Source of the DNA: Sphaerosporella brunnea | Taxonomy: Eukaryota > Ascomycota > Pezizomycetes > Pezizales > Pyronemataceae | DNA length: 64,000 nt | Assembly (NCBI GenBank): GCA_008704415.1 | Contig: VXIS01000035.1 | Coordinates: forward strand, 1 to 64,000 | Direction of reading: 5' to 3' | Shown: in pieces, positions 1 to 11,294 of the stretch | How the letters are laid out: each line of letters opens with the position of its first letter | Numbering within the stretch: position 1 is the stretch's first letter | Position numbers and translations under genes: made by a program | The notes under the pieces: model-generated | Told to the model about the DNA's origin: nothing | What the model saw: the letters and a program-made list of their open reading frames with translations, nothing else | Databases searched by the model: none

Positions 1-624
1 AACGTACGAGGGGGTAGTCTTCGAAGGCAGGCGCGGATCCGGACCTCGGCGGAGTGGGACTCAGAGGCTGCACATAGTTCCTCGGCAAAAGTCCATCGAG
101 CTCATGGGATAATGGCGTCATTGGGGGTGTAATGCCGTATGGGTTGTACGGCGGCATGTTGATTGGCACCGAAGGCGACCTCGCCTGATCTTTGCGTTTG
201 CATTTCTCCGAGCAGAAAAGAATACTAGTGTTGGGGACTACTATTTGTTTTTCGCAGTGTGCACTGAGGAAAGCGCGGTCAGTGGCTGCTCGATTATTTG
301 TACGGTAATGGCTGCATAGTTTGAATTTACGAAAAAGAATCGGGCCATGCATACAGCTGCCGCACGGCAACGTCAAGGAGCAGCAGCAGCCTGTTGCTTG
401 CAGCGTTAGACTCCTTATCACCGCTTGGCGATAAGGAGTCTAGAGCTCAACCAGACGCAATTGGGTGCAGAGAAAAAAAACGTCAAAGGAAGCATCGTGA
501 CCGAGACGAGGGTGTGCATCAAATATAAAACACATGCAGCGAAAGGAAAAAAGAAAAGCGGGGAGAGCTCTGGGGAAGCTTAGATGCGATAAACATACCA
601 GAACGGCAAGAAGCTCTGCGCCAT
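1..624 (-). CDS. Ecl1-type (life-span regulatory factor) zinc-binding protein, 5' part, runs off left edge
   Basis: Two coding exons: 624-599 (26 nt) and 263-<1, joined across a 335-nt intron (598-264; donor GTATGT, acceptor CCTCAG). The splice falls inside a codon and creates the motif FCAHCEKQI. Together with FCSEKCKRKD about 15 residues later this gives a C-x2-C ... C-x3-C zinc site right at the N terminus (the protein starts MAQSFLPF). This layout matches fungal Ecl1-domain proteins, small zinc-binding factors linked in yeasts to chronological life span and stress response. After the zinc site comes a Pro/Ser/Asn-rich tail, PPYNPYGITPPMTPLSHE and onward, open to position 1. The start is supported because ATG at 624 reads directly into the zinc motif. 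The unspliced second exon is also open further upstream, but it would lose the first Cys pair. Family assignment is from motif memory; another CxxC/CxxxC fungal zinc family remains possible. Confidence 0.7.
407..442. repeat. perfect 13-bp inverted repeat (hairpin) inside the Ecl1-like intron
   Basis: The arms TAGACTCCTTATC (407-419) and GATAAGGAGTCTA (430-442) are perfectly complementary, with a 10-nt loop. The hairpin lies inside the 335-nt intron of the left-edge gene. Function unknown. Confidence 0.85.
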
Positions 625-3600
625 CGACGGATCCGAATCTCCAAGCGAGTCGCCGGTGCAGTCGCGCGGTGGTTTGAGGCCTCGGGGGCGCGAGCCGTTG
701 CTGCTGCTTCTAGGAGCAAGCTGAGGTCGAGTGCCTCGGGGTTTCTTGTGATTCGCCAGTTTGACGGCTGGAAAGGGACCTGGGGGGAAAAGGTGATAGA
801 TAAATAAAATCCACGGGACGGATCGAATGGACAAATTCAATCAGAGCTGGATAAAAAAGCCTCAGCCAGTGCGGAGTAGCGATGCTGTAATTGGCTGGGG
901 ACCGGGTTGTGTTGATAAAGTGGTCGAGGCGTAGGAGATAGATAGATAGCCGCTTTGATAACTGGCTTGCTAGATTGCGCAGCTCGTGCGCGTTCGAGTG
1001 GGGATAGTGATGTGATAAAAGGGGAGCTTGATTTTGAGGTTCGATTCCGGTCTGCAGTAGGTCGATATCCCTCGTTTCGGACGCGGTGCGATGCTCATAT
1101 AGCAAGAGAGCACGAGCAAGCTAATTTCCTTCTCGAAGCCGAGTAGAACTTTTTAGTGCGTGTTTTATTGGAACTGCAATTCCAGGTTATTATGCCGCGG
1201 GCGGTGTGTTTGAGGTCTAACACAAGGAGATCCTTGGGCCGGAACTAAGGAAGGCTGGCTGGGGCCGGTAGCCTCTAAAGTGTGGAGATGACGATTCCGC
1301 GGTTTCGTGCCTTTGAATCAATCTCCTGTAAAGTGAGGTAGCGTGGCGCTTTCCTTGCAAGCGGGATCGAATTCGAATTCGCTACGGACGCGTGGTTCTG
1401 GTGGGCCCGTAGGAGTGCCTTCCAGAACGTCGAGAATTGACCCGGGCCGAATGCGGAAGCTGGTGGGTTCGTCGCCGGAACAGTGTCCGGTTTTGAGGCT
1501 GAAAAGGCTGAATGCTCGGAAGTAGGAGCGATGAATGAGGGCAGGACGGGGCAGGCTTTTGGCGTTCGGTGAAAAGTTACGAGTGGTGGTGGTGGATGAT
1601 TCTGCGAGTGGCGTGGCCGAATGACTATACCAAGGGTGCAAGTTGGAATGAGGACCGTTGCTGGTGCTGGTGACGGCGACTGGAGGAGTTGGAGGTTGGG
1701 AGGGTTCGGAGCTCCAGAGGGTGGGTGGACGAGCGTGGGTCTTTGTAGGTGGATCGCCATAAGCTTCATCCCGCACAAAAGGCAACGGCGGAATAGAGTG
1801 GTACATAGCGCGACGGACCGGCAATTGGGCGAAATGCCGGGATCTGCTGTCTACTAGATTTTTGTTTGACTTTCATGGCGGGGGGGGGGGGGGGGATAGC
1901 GAGCGGTGGTGGAGGTGGTGGTGGTGGAGGTGGAGGAGGAGGTGGTGGTGGTGGTGGTGGCCATGGTTGGCAGCGTGGATGTCACAGCGCGCCTAGTCTC
2001 CTGCGCGGCCACTCAGCGTTGTGGTGTGTCTCTTGTCTCTTCTCTCTCTTCGGCTTTCCCCACGTGCATGGGCTTCATGCAGCTGGCTATAGCACATCAA
2101 CATCCGGCCGGCGCGAGCTATCATCACCTCGTTCCCCGGATAGTAGCTTCTAGTTTGGATGCAGAGCTAGCTGTAGAGCAGAGAAATGTCTCCTTCCCAG
2201 GCAAAAAAACTCTCCACGGAATCCCACAATTACGACAAGAGTTGGGGTGCGTGGTGGGGGGGGGGGAACTGAAAAAAGAAGCAAAGTCCGTTGCAGCAGC
2301 AACATTCCAATTCCAATTGCGACTCAAACTCTGCCCTCCGGGGAGATGCATTGTGATTGGGATGGGGAATGGGGTCATCAGCACCAGCCCGACCAACCGT
2401 GGAGCTGGGCCTCGAAGCCACATCGACTGGGTTGTTGAAGATGGACTCTGCGAACGGACACCATGTCGAGCAGGTACATACCAACGAAAGCATTTGCGCC
2501 GACGGAACGCCTCCAGCCAGCGGCCAGCCGTTGTCTCGCATCGCTTTGCGTCCAATTCCCAGACTCCGAAAGCCTAATGTGAATGAATGCCACACATACC
2601 CTACGTGTATACATATCAAAATCAAAGCACCGTGGTTCGAGAACGCCTCGTTCAACAACAACAACAACAACACAACAAGAACAACAAGAACACCGAGAAC
2701 ACCGAGAACAGACATGCTGGCTCATCCTCTCCCTATCCTTGCGCATCAGAAAGCCCGGCTCCCTGCTGGTGGACTCGACCTAACTCCTTTCTGAAGATTC
2801 GAATCGTGACGGTCGAGCATCGACGAGCGACGAACGGCGCTGATGCCCGTCCGTGCAAAAAAAAAAAAAAAAAAAAGCCTGATTCCAAACATGATGGATG
2901 GATGGGGGCAGGCACGAAACAAGCTGCTGCTTCCACAAATAGATGAAAGTCACTGCTGCCCCGAAAAACTCAATCCCCACCCCCCACAGAAGCACGGCCG
3001 TGACTCGACTCCAAATCCTGCAATGGGAACCCAGCGCAAGGTCACTCGGGCACGTGCGCCCCCGCCGTGACCAGCCCGCTTTGTGTCCGACGCCTGGGTC
3101 ACCGCCGCGAAAGGCTGGCCAGGCCAGCGCCTGCCTCCCTGCTTCTCACCTGCCTGCCCATTCCACAGTCAACTCAGACCGGCCGTCCAACCGGAGTGGT
3201 CGCTTTTTTTTTACAAAGTACTGCGGGCCCCTTCATAATAACACTGTTAGAGGGGGGGGGGATTCCAACCGAACTCGTAGTCGGCTCACGCACACACCCA
3301 CGCACAAAACAAAACGAAACAAAAAGCTCAATAAACTACCTGGGCAGGCAGGCGCATGGGATTAGCCGATGCGTTACAGAAGAGACAGGGCTCCGGCGGC
3401 GTCGAATGTGGGCTGGTGGTGGTGGCCAACCGATTGCATCGATCAGTCGATCCGCCCATCGAAATGACATCCCGCGATCTCGATTATTCACTTCTGGCAC
3501 AAAAGGGTTCCGCAATCCTCGTCTTCTCACTCTCTTTAAATTCAACGGCGGGACAGCTCTTCTGCCTTCTTTCTCTTGTCTGCCTTCGACCCCCCCCGCA

Positions 3601-6600
3601 ATCCCGTCAAAACAATCCAGCCCCCTCCCGCAGAACAAAAAAAAACAGGCAGAATGCATATGCCTGAGCCACACCAGCGACAAGCCGAGTTCTGCAGGGC
3701 TGTGACCCACACGATTCGAAACGAAACCCCCCCCCCCCCCCCAGCTTACAGACTAGTTTGTGGGCGAAATGTTTTTTTTTTCTGCAGCAAATGAATTCGA
3801 AAGCGCACCACTTAGGTCAGGCCACAGCAAATACCTAATACTGCGAACCCTAAAGAAAAAAGATGATAAATTCATAGAGAAAGTAACGAAATTGCCGTGC
3901 CCACACATCATCGCACATGCAAGGTGGTCAGCTTGGTCGGCTGTGTGTAGAGTACTTTACGACGCAGGATGCAACAGCAATAGCGATCTTATGGCGCCTG
4001 ACGGCGAAATCGAACACACGGCGGAAATCAGTCGCTCTGCTACCGTCGATATGTCTCGCACGATGGCTTGGCGTTTATTGTGGAGCCATCCGAAGCTGAA
4101 CGGGAACGCTAAGTTGAAATCCTGGGTGGATCGAAAGAAAAACTTCGCCCATGAGCCTTTTTCGTAGGCCCGACGGGGGCCAGTTGGATATGAAACGGAA
4201 CGTTGTCAGCTTGCGAACCATATGCATGGCACTACAATAGGTCGCCCTAAGAAGTGGGGTCGGGGAGATCCGTCTCCCCATTTCTGGGGGACATTTGCTC
4301 GCCACGCAAGAATCAAGTATCTTGCGTTTGCAGGCCGAACCGGCTCTCAAAGCCGAGTAGATATTTCCCCAGCAACCACCCATGCCTATCGGCAGCGCGA
4401 GCCCACGCTTTCCCCGCTGGGCCTCGCTTTCGATAGCAGTTGCCGAAAAGTTTTCACAGATATCATCATCCCTAGGCCCCCTTGGGAACGGAAGGCTCAA
4501 CCGGAATAACTTTATTGCGGGATTAAAGCCTTTGCAAACTCGGAGAGAAACTCGAAGTTACCGCTGGAAAACACACTTGATTAGTTGCCTGATGCGGAAG
4601 AGCAGGTTCATTCTACATCCGCCTTTCACATCACAAACTGACAACTGTGCTGGTGGAAGAAACATGCGTGGTGACGAGTACATATCGCACACCGGCTCAT
4701 CGACCCTGAGGAGGGGGGAGGGGGAGTTATTTAGTTCTCAGATGTTATGATATCGATTTCCACTGTGGCCCCGATGTTCACTGCTGGCGTTTGCTGAATG
4801 CCTATGGACACGTGCGCGGTTATGCCTTACCGACTCGTTCTCCTCAAACAACATTCGGCTCTTTCATTGCGAGGTCTCCCCGAATTTAGGATGGGCTGGA
4901 TCGGAAGCCGGTATCTGGCCCATTCTTCCCGCGATATCAACCACCAATTCAAACGGAAGAAGCTGCGCACGATGAGGTGAGTTTGGGTGTAAAGAACCAT
5001 GCATTGAGGGGAGAGAAGATCACAACGAGAGAAGGCCATCGCTGATACTCTAATCCTGGTTTTCAAGTAGCTAGAAAACTTCATATTTTGCTACTCTATT
5101 GAAGTGCACATCATAGCGATCAAAAGCAAAGGAAAGTAGAAGGCTTTTTTCGCTCGTCCTCGTTTTCACTTTACCAGGCGGCAGCAAAAACCAGCCAATG
5201 ATCGGACATAGTACCGTGACCTGAGTCACGCTCGCCCCGTTTCTCACTCTGTTTCTACCCGTTGCATGTGGTGGGCTGGTACTTCTCGAGCTCGCAGAAT
5301 GCATGCCTACCTTCCTTACGTACTCTCGCATCTCACAGCCGGAACATAACCGCACGTTGCCGACGAAACGAGCGGGAAAAGCTGAGATAAGGATGCTGCG
5401 CCGTAGATCTAACACTTTGTGTATGAGTATCTACTTACCTGTACGCGACGACGCGCGCACTTCTCGGTTGATGATGCATATGATGGTGAGTCTTCGGAAA
5501 CGCACGGACGGGGGGAGAACAGGTTGGTGTTCGAGTTCCCATATCGGGAAATTGAATAAAAACCTCGATATCGATGATGTGCCAGCGTTCTGGAAGCTGG
5601 TTCGTGGGTATCAAGAAAGCTAGCGCGCACCCACCCGTTGCTGGCTGCTGCGACCATCAAGGTGTGTTGCACACCTTTAAACGCCTGAACGCTGGGAAAT
5701 ATGGCTGTGGGCGACATATGATATAGCACATCCGAGGGCCGCCATGGGCGAACTCCCACACAAATAATAAAACTGACCTGACGTCCAAACACAGGATGGC
5801 GGAGGGGAAAGTGGGTGTTTGGAAAAAACAAAACAAAACGGAGGAACAACGAACAGATTATGTGGGAAAGCGGAGAACTTGCATACAAGCTGAATATCGA
5901 TCGGGTTGCCTTATGACAACGTTACAACAAGCGAGAGTGAGGCAGACAAGCCACCATACCCGCCAACGATTGCGAGATGGTGTGAACACACACACATACA
6001 TACATACATGTACCTATGTCGTGCGAAATCCGGTCGGTTGCCCCTTCGCTCACTTTTCCCCCTTCATTCCTCCAACCCCAGGCTTCCCAGCTATCTATCT
6101 CAAGCACAGGAGCTTATGCTTTTCTCGTGTAGGTAGGACGGACATCCGAACTGAGTTGTTCCGGTATATGCAGTCGGCTGCGGGTGCTACTCGGTGTATG
6201 AGGTATGCAAGTTCTCGAGCTCCTTCCCTTCATGAGCTCACGGATGTGCATAATCGGGCACCGCTGGGTCCAAGCTATACCAGAATATACAGCACCACGT
6301 AAGGAAAGCTTCCGCCGCCTAAACGGCAATTTCACATTTCGATATAGTGTTGATGGTTCGCACCACCGCCATAACGGCCGTAACTAACAGGTACCTAGTG
6401 AAAAGCGGGCCGCCGCAGCAAGTTTATCAGAGCGGAGTAGTAGTTACCGAGCTCAAGCATCATTTTAGCTCACAAGAAAGAGAAAGGGAACCTTTGTGTC
6501 TCTCTCTTCCTCCTACCCGATAGTGGCTTACTGGGGGCCCCGGGGATGGGGAAGGGGGGCAGCCCGATTTCTTCCTGCCCACCACCACTACATACCGGGA

Positions 6601-9378
6601 CAAACGAACCCTTATGTATAACGACGCTAGACATGCGCTGCGAACTACCTGCCTGCCTACTACATTCCACGCCTGGATAAACCGACAGCGCTTGCAGCAT
6701 CATACATACGTACGGCAGATTATATATCCCCTGCTATTCTGGAGGATGGGAGAAAGGAAAGAGGAAATGGATTGGAGAGAAGGCGACCTACCGAGCACGC
6801 ACCCGGGTTTTCATCGTCAAACTCATGCGGGTCACTCTATCAGGGGAAAGGAAAAACTTCCACCCGGGGAGGGAGGGGTGCGTGGGCAGAGCAAAGCGGG
6901 AAATAGGGAGGGAAAAAAAAAAAGAAAAACAGCGCAGACGGATAGATCACCGCCTGGAAAACAACGGGCCATACACCACACACAATATCTCCCAGAAAAA
7001 TAATATCCAGGCAACCCAGTTTCCGGGCAATGGTAATTATCCCCCCCCCTCCCCGAAGCAGTGCCGAACATACCTATGTACAACATCACACTACTCTGAT
7101 TGTATGGAAAGAGATCATATGAGGGTCCCTTCAATAGGCGTGCTGGAGGTAGGTGTATTCGGCACTTCTAACGCTGCGGGTTGTGGGGGGGGGGGATACA
7201 ACGCCCGCTCTTCCTGCATCGATGCATCATCACCATCGTCAAAAAAGATCGGATGGTACTCCCGCCTATAGTGGAGCTCTCGAGAGTCGCAGAAGGTCAT
7301 TGGGGTGGAGGAGATATCGCGGTGCATTGCAGTATGCCTTTGCTTTGCTTTTGATAGAGAATGCTAATGCTAGATACCATCGCGATATGTAAGGGGGAGG
7401 AGGGGGCGGGGCGGGAGGGAGGATGTTGGATGAGGAGCTCGAGGACCAGAATGATGAATGATGAAGGAAAAAAGGACTTTTGGGGGGGGGGGGGGGGCAC
7501 TGGCCAGCTCAGCAGGCAGCAAGCAGCAGCACGAGCTCCCAAAACCAGTACCGCTCATAAAAAAAATTTTCGCCGGGGGGAGGGGTGGTGGTGGGTAAGT
7601 TAGAGATAGCGACAAGAAACACTATCTACCGACATTTTTTTCTTATCTGCACATCACGTCTATCTCACGTCTGGGTGACGTCTCTCGATGGAGGTGGTTG
7701 TTGTTGATGGTAATTGATGGTGATGGGCAAAGATGTGTGGTTTGTGGCGCTGTGCGATCTTATATGTATATGTATATGTACCCCGCGATGCATGCCGTGC
7801 CGTGCGTCTATGGACGGTAAGAATGGATCCGGATGGATGGACGATAGATAGATTGCGCGTGCACACACGCTTGGTGATCAACCCTGCATGCGCCATCTGG
7901 CGTCTGTTGACGTGCCGGCCACCGAGAAGCGGGGATGGGGGTGTGGGGTGGTGTGTGGTGTGTGTGGGGGTGGGGCGGAGGGGGAGGGGGGGACTATACC
8001 GTTTTTGGAAGCCACAGGAGTGAGGAGTTGTGATCCGTTGATAGGTCGTTCGTTCGCATTAGGAAGAGGGGGGGGGGGGGGGAATAATATCACTGACATA
8101 CATACATCACATATATTATTTTTAGCGCGGACGCCGAGCGAGCGAGCGAGCGAACAAACGGCAACGGCTGAAAACATCCACTCCCCCCCTAGGCCATTCC
8201 ATTCCCTTCCAGCTTCCCCGCGTGCAACACGAGCGCCGCGGCCGTGAAATCAGAAAAAGGAGAGGAGGGGGGCGGGCGACACATGCCAGCCATTCATCCA
8301 GCCATCCAGCCATCCAGCCATCCAGCCAGCCAGCCTATCGCAGCCCCGCAAAGGCGCCATGTGGGTGGTGGTGGTGGTGGTGGTCCCATCATCATCACAT
8401 TCTCATCCAAACCAGCATCGATATTGCGACTTGCAACAAAGGCACAAACAACAACAACAACAACAACAACAAAAACGACAACAAAAAACAACAACAAAAA
8501 ACAACAAAAAACAAAAACCCCTCATCCCCAGAAATTTTAACACATGCAACCAACCAACCAACCTGTCTTGTCCTGTCCTGTCCACTTGCCTTGCCTTGCT
8601 TAACTTATCGGCGGCGGCGGCGGCGGCAGTGGCAGCAGCTCAGCTCCAAAGATCCGTGAATTCCGCTGTGCTGCGTTCGTTCATCTGATCTCACATCTCC
8701 CCTCCCCGTGGCCGAATCAGCGTCGCGCAAGGAAGGAAGGAAGGGGTACACTCTATGTAGAGTATCTATCTAGCGCATAGATAGCGTATCTAGATCAGCG
8801 CGTGAGAGAGAGAGAGGGGGGGGAGCTTTTCCTCGTGGGCTCCAAAAATAGCACGGGCTTCATTTCAACCCCCATCGAGAATTCGAGATGTCGCCGGCGG
8901 CGGTGGCGGGGGGAGGGCGTTCTGAACCAGACGGTTCAAGATTGGCGAACGGGACTAAAGTATGTCCAAGTACATGTATGGAGATGAGGATGAAGAATTC
9001 ACGCAGGGGCGGATACATCACAAAAAATAGAAATGCGACCCAGCCCATGGCCAGGGCTAGGACCTGGTTGAGGTAGGCGGCACAAGGCCCACTGGCAACA
9101 GATCGCGATGAACCTCATCATCACCGATCTCGAGGCCCCTTCCGCCCCACCCCTTTCTGTAGTCAGTCAAAGCGCGCTGGAGAGATAACGATAACGTCTT
9201 GGGCCGAGAAAAACGGTATATTAAGGAGGCCGTGTCCTCGACCATCGCATAGAAACACCACAATCACAAAAAAGCACACTCGCTTATCAGCCACCTATCT
9301 AGAAAAACAGAAAATGCGGTTCGGTTTGAGAGTCAGACGCTGCCGCCCAACTCGTTGCTATTCCTGGGCCCGCCGCCC
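625..9378. other. 8.7-kb gene-free, microsatellite-rich intergenic region
   Basis: This stretch lies between the start of the Ecl1-like gene and the 3' end of VPS72. I see no recognisable protein, RNA gene or transposon in it. The reading frames on both strands are short and of biased composition. It is rich in simple sequence: G-run plus GGT/GGA repeats at 1880-1960, CAA repeats near 2657-2700 and 8448-8515, A20 at 2857-2876, C16 at 3727-3742, G-runs near 7190, 7482 and 8069, CCAGCCAT repeats near 8285-8335, and a CGG run near 8609. Part must be the promoter and 5' leader of the Ecl1-like gene, which is transcribed leftward from about 0.7 kb. Confidence 0.6.
1880..1960 (+). repeat. G16 run followed by GGT/GGA microsatellite (G-quadruplex-prone)
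   Basis: Sixteen consecutive G are followed, after a short break, by about 50 bases of GGTGGT/GGAGGA repeats, all on the plus strand. Such sequence can form G-quadruplexes; whether it does here is inference. Confidence 0.8.
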
Positions 9379-11054
9379 CTAGAAGCCTTCCGGTACTCCG
9401 CTAGCCGCATCCCCGGCCTCGCCCATGTACGCCCCCAGCAAATGGCTCCATCGGATCTCGCCGCGCAGCAACCGGCGCATTTCTCGGTACGCGTGGAGGT
9501 TTGCCAATGGCATGCCGGTGGCGGGGTCACGGAACTTGGCGGGTTGTTGGGTGATGGGGCAGTAGGGCTTTGCGACGGCTGTGGCGGCACATGGGTCAGC
9601 TCGGATCTGCGGAAAAGGAGGAGGGTCAACATACGCAGCGGCTTCGTTTGGTTGCCCAACAGGGCTTTGGTCAGGCTGGCCTTGTCTCGCACAAGGTTGA
9701 GGTCGAAATTTTCGAGGACTATGACATTGCGGGCGGAGACTTCGTTGGGTTTTGGAGGGGATGTCGGTGGCACAATGGGTACGACAGGTTGTTCGAGCGG
9801 TTGTGGGACTGCTCCGGAGGGTTGTTGAGGCAGCAATTGTGCGGGTTGGTCTGACAGTGGTTGTTGCGGTGGCGCTGGCACGGCATAATCCAGTATTCCA
9901 TCGAGGAAGGCGGGAAGGTCTTTCTTCTCCTCTTGGAAGACCGGAGTCGCAGTGGGAGCGGATGTAGATGTGGTAGAATCTTGGGTAGGTGCAGCTGGAG
10001 CTGTATCTGGCGCCGCAGGAGTTGCAGTAGAATTCTGGGCGGTGGCGGGATCTTTCACTCGTATAGTATCTTCCTCCTTATCCCCCTCTTTGTCTTCCGC
10101 TTTCTCTCCCTCTTTATCCTTCTTCTTCTTCACTTTCTTCAACACAGGCGGTTTCACCACCTCCTCAATCAAGCCCCTACCGACCTTCACCAATCTCCCC
10201 GAATCCGCATTCCACTCTGCGGCACCACTCCAATATGTAATGACGGGCCCAGCCAATTTTCTATTCTGCAGCGCGAGCAGTTTCTGCCGTTGCTCCTCAA
10301 GCTTCGCCTTCTCCGTCTCCTCCCACGAAAAAAGGCTCCGCCTATTTTTCCTCTCCGTGATCTTTGCCTCCTCCAACCGTTCCTCCTGCGTCATTTCCTT
10401 CTTAGGGCGTACCTTCGCCTTCTTTGCCGCCGCCCGTTCCATCAACGCAATAGTGTGTAACCTCCTTTTCTCGCTCTCCTCCAATCTCCGCATAGTCTCG
10501 CTCCTATTCTGCAGCGATAACGTGCGGGAACTCGCCCGAGTAGCCACAAACTCAGGTACCCATGAGATGCGCTCACTTTTCTTTCTCTGTCTCTCCCCCG
10601 CGGTTCCCTCAGCCGTCGTCGAAGGAGCGATTGTGACCTTTTTCGGAGGCGGTTTGAGGAATATATCGTCCGCTTTCCGCTTCTTTGCTTTCTTTGCCTC
10701 CTTTTCCGCTGCCTCGATTTCTTTTTCCCCCTCTAACACTTCCTCCTCCCCTTCCGCCGGTGGCCCCGCGTCCTCCACGTCTGAGTCGCTGTCTTCCATC
10801 AATGCATCATCGTTGTCCTCCTCTTCCTTGGCTTCGAATTCGACATCGTCTTCGTCCTCTAGAAAGAGCGTGTCCTCCTCGTCTGCTTCTTGTGTTAGAA
10901 GCTTGGCGAGGAGGTTACCGGCGTTGGATCGACGTGCGCGGCCGGCGACGAGGGATTCCACGGGAGGAGACGGGCGTGCTGAAACCGGGGAGGCGGGGAC
11001 AGAGGAAAGTGGGTCGTCATCAAGGTCGGACGAAGAGTCTGGCAGAGGAGGCAT
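9379..11054 (-). CDS. VPS72: SWR1-complex subunit VPS72/SWC2 (YL1 family)
   Basis: VPS72/Swc2 is the nuclear SWR1-complex subunit that binds H2A.Z-H2B dimers and helps load H2A.Z into chromatin. Exons 11054-9635 and 9578-9379 give 539 aa. The N-terminal YL1 block RRSNAGNLLAKLL is followed by the typical acidic stretch (EEDTLFLEDEDDVEF) and long charged, Lys-rich helices. The C-terminal YL1_C domain (about residues 475-515: PYCPITQQPAKFRDPATGMP, then AYREMRRLL) lies in the second exon. The intron (9634-9579, 56 nt) has donor GTATGT, branch-like GCTGAC and acceptor CCACAG. Unspliced, the frame stays open but shifts and loses YL1_C. I chose ATG at 11054 (MPPLPDSSSDLDD) because YL1 proteins begin just before the acidic block; an in-frame ATG at 11186 would add 44 unlikely residues. 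The middle is Pro/Ala/Gln-rich. The HHK gene ends 240 bp upstream on the same strand. Confidence 0.92.
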
Positions 11055-11294
11055 AATGGGTTGCAGGAGGTGGTGCGTGGAGTGTGCGTTGAGTTTGTCG
11101 GCTGGAACGCGATGAAGAATACGCGACGGCTTGCTTGGCACGCTACTAGTCCTATATACCCCTAACCTCAATAGCAACGATATCATGAATTCTCACTCAT
11201 ACCTACTATGACGTGCAAGCAATACTCCTACAAACGCCATAAACACCTCAACGCCAATGCTGCTGCACGTGAAATACAAAGCACGCTCAAACTG

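Noticed and set aside
1028..1052. GGTTCGATTCC, a perfect polymerase III B box
   Set aside because: The T stem does not pair and no A box lies at a suitable distance upstream.
9952..11115. 387-codon plus-strand open frame
   Set aside because: Ser/Phe-rich antisense shadow of VPS72; the YL1 motifs are on the minus strand.
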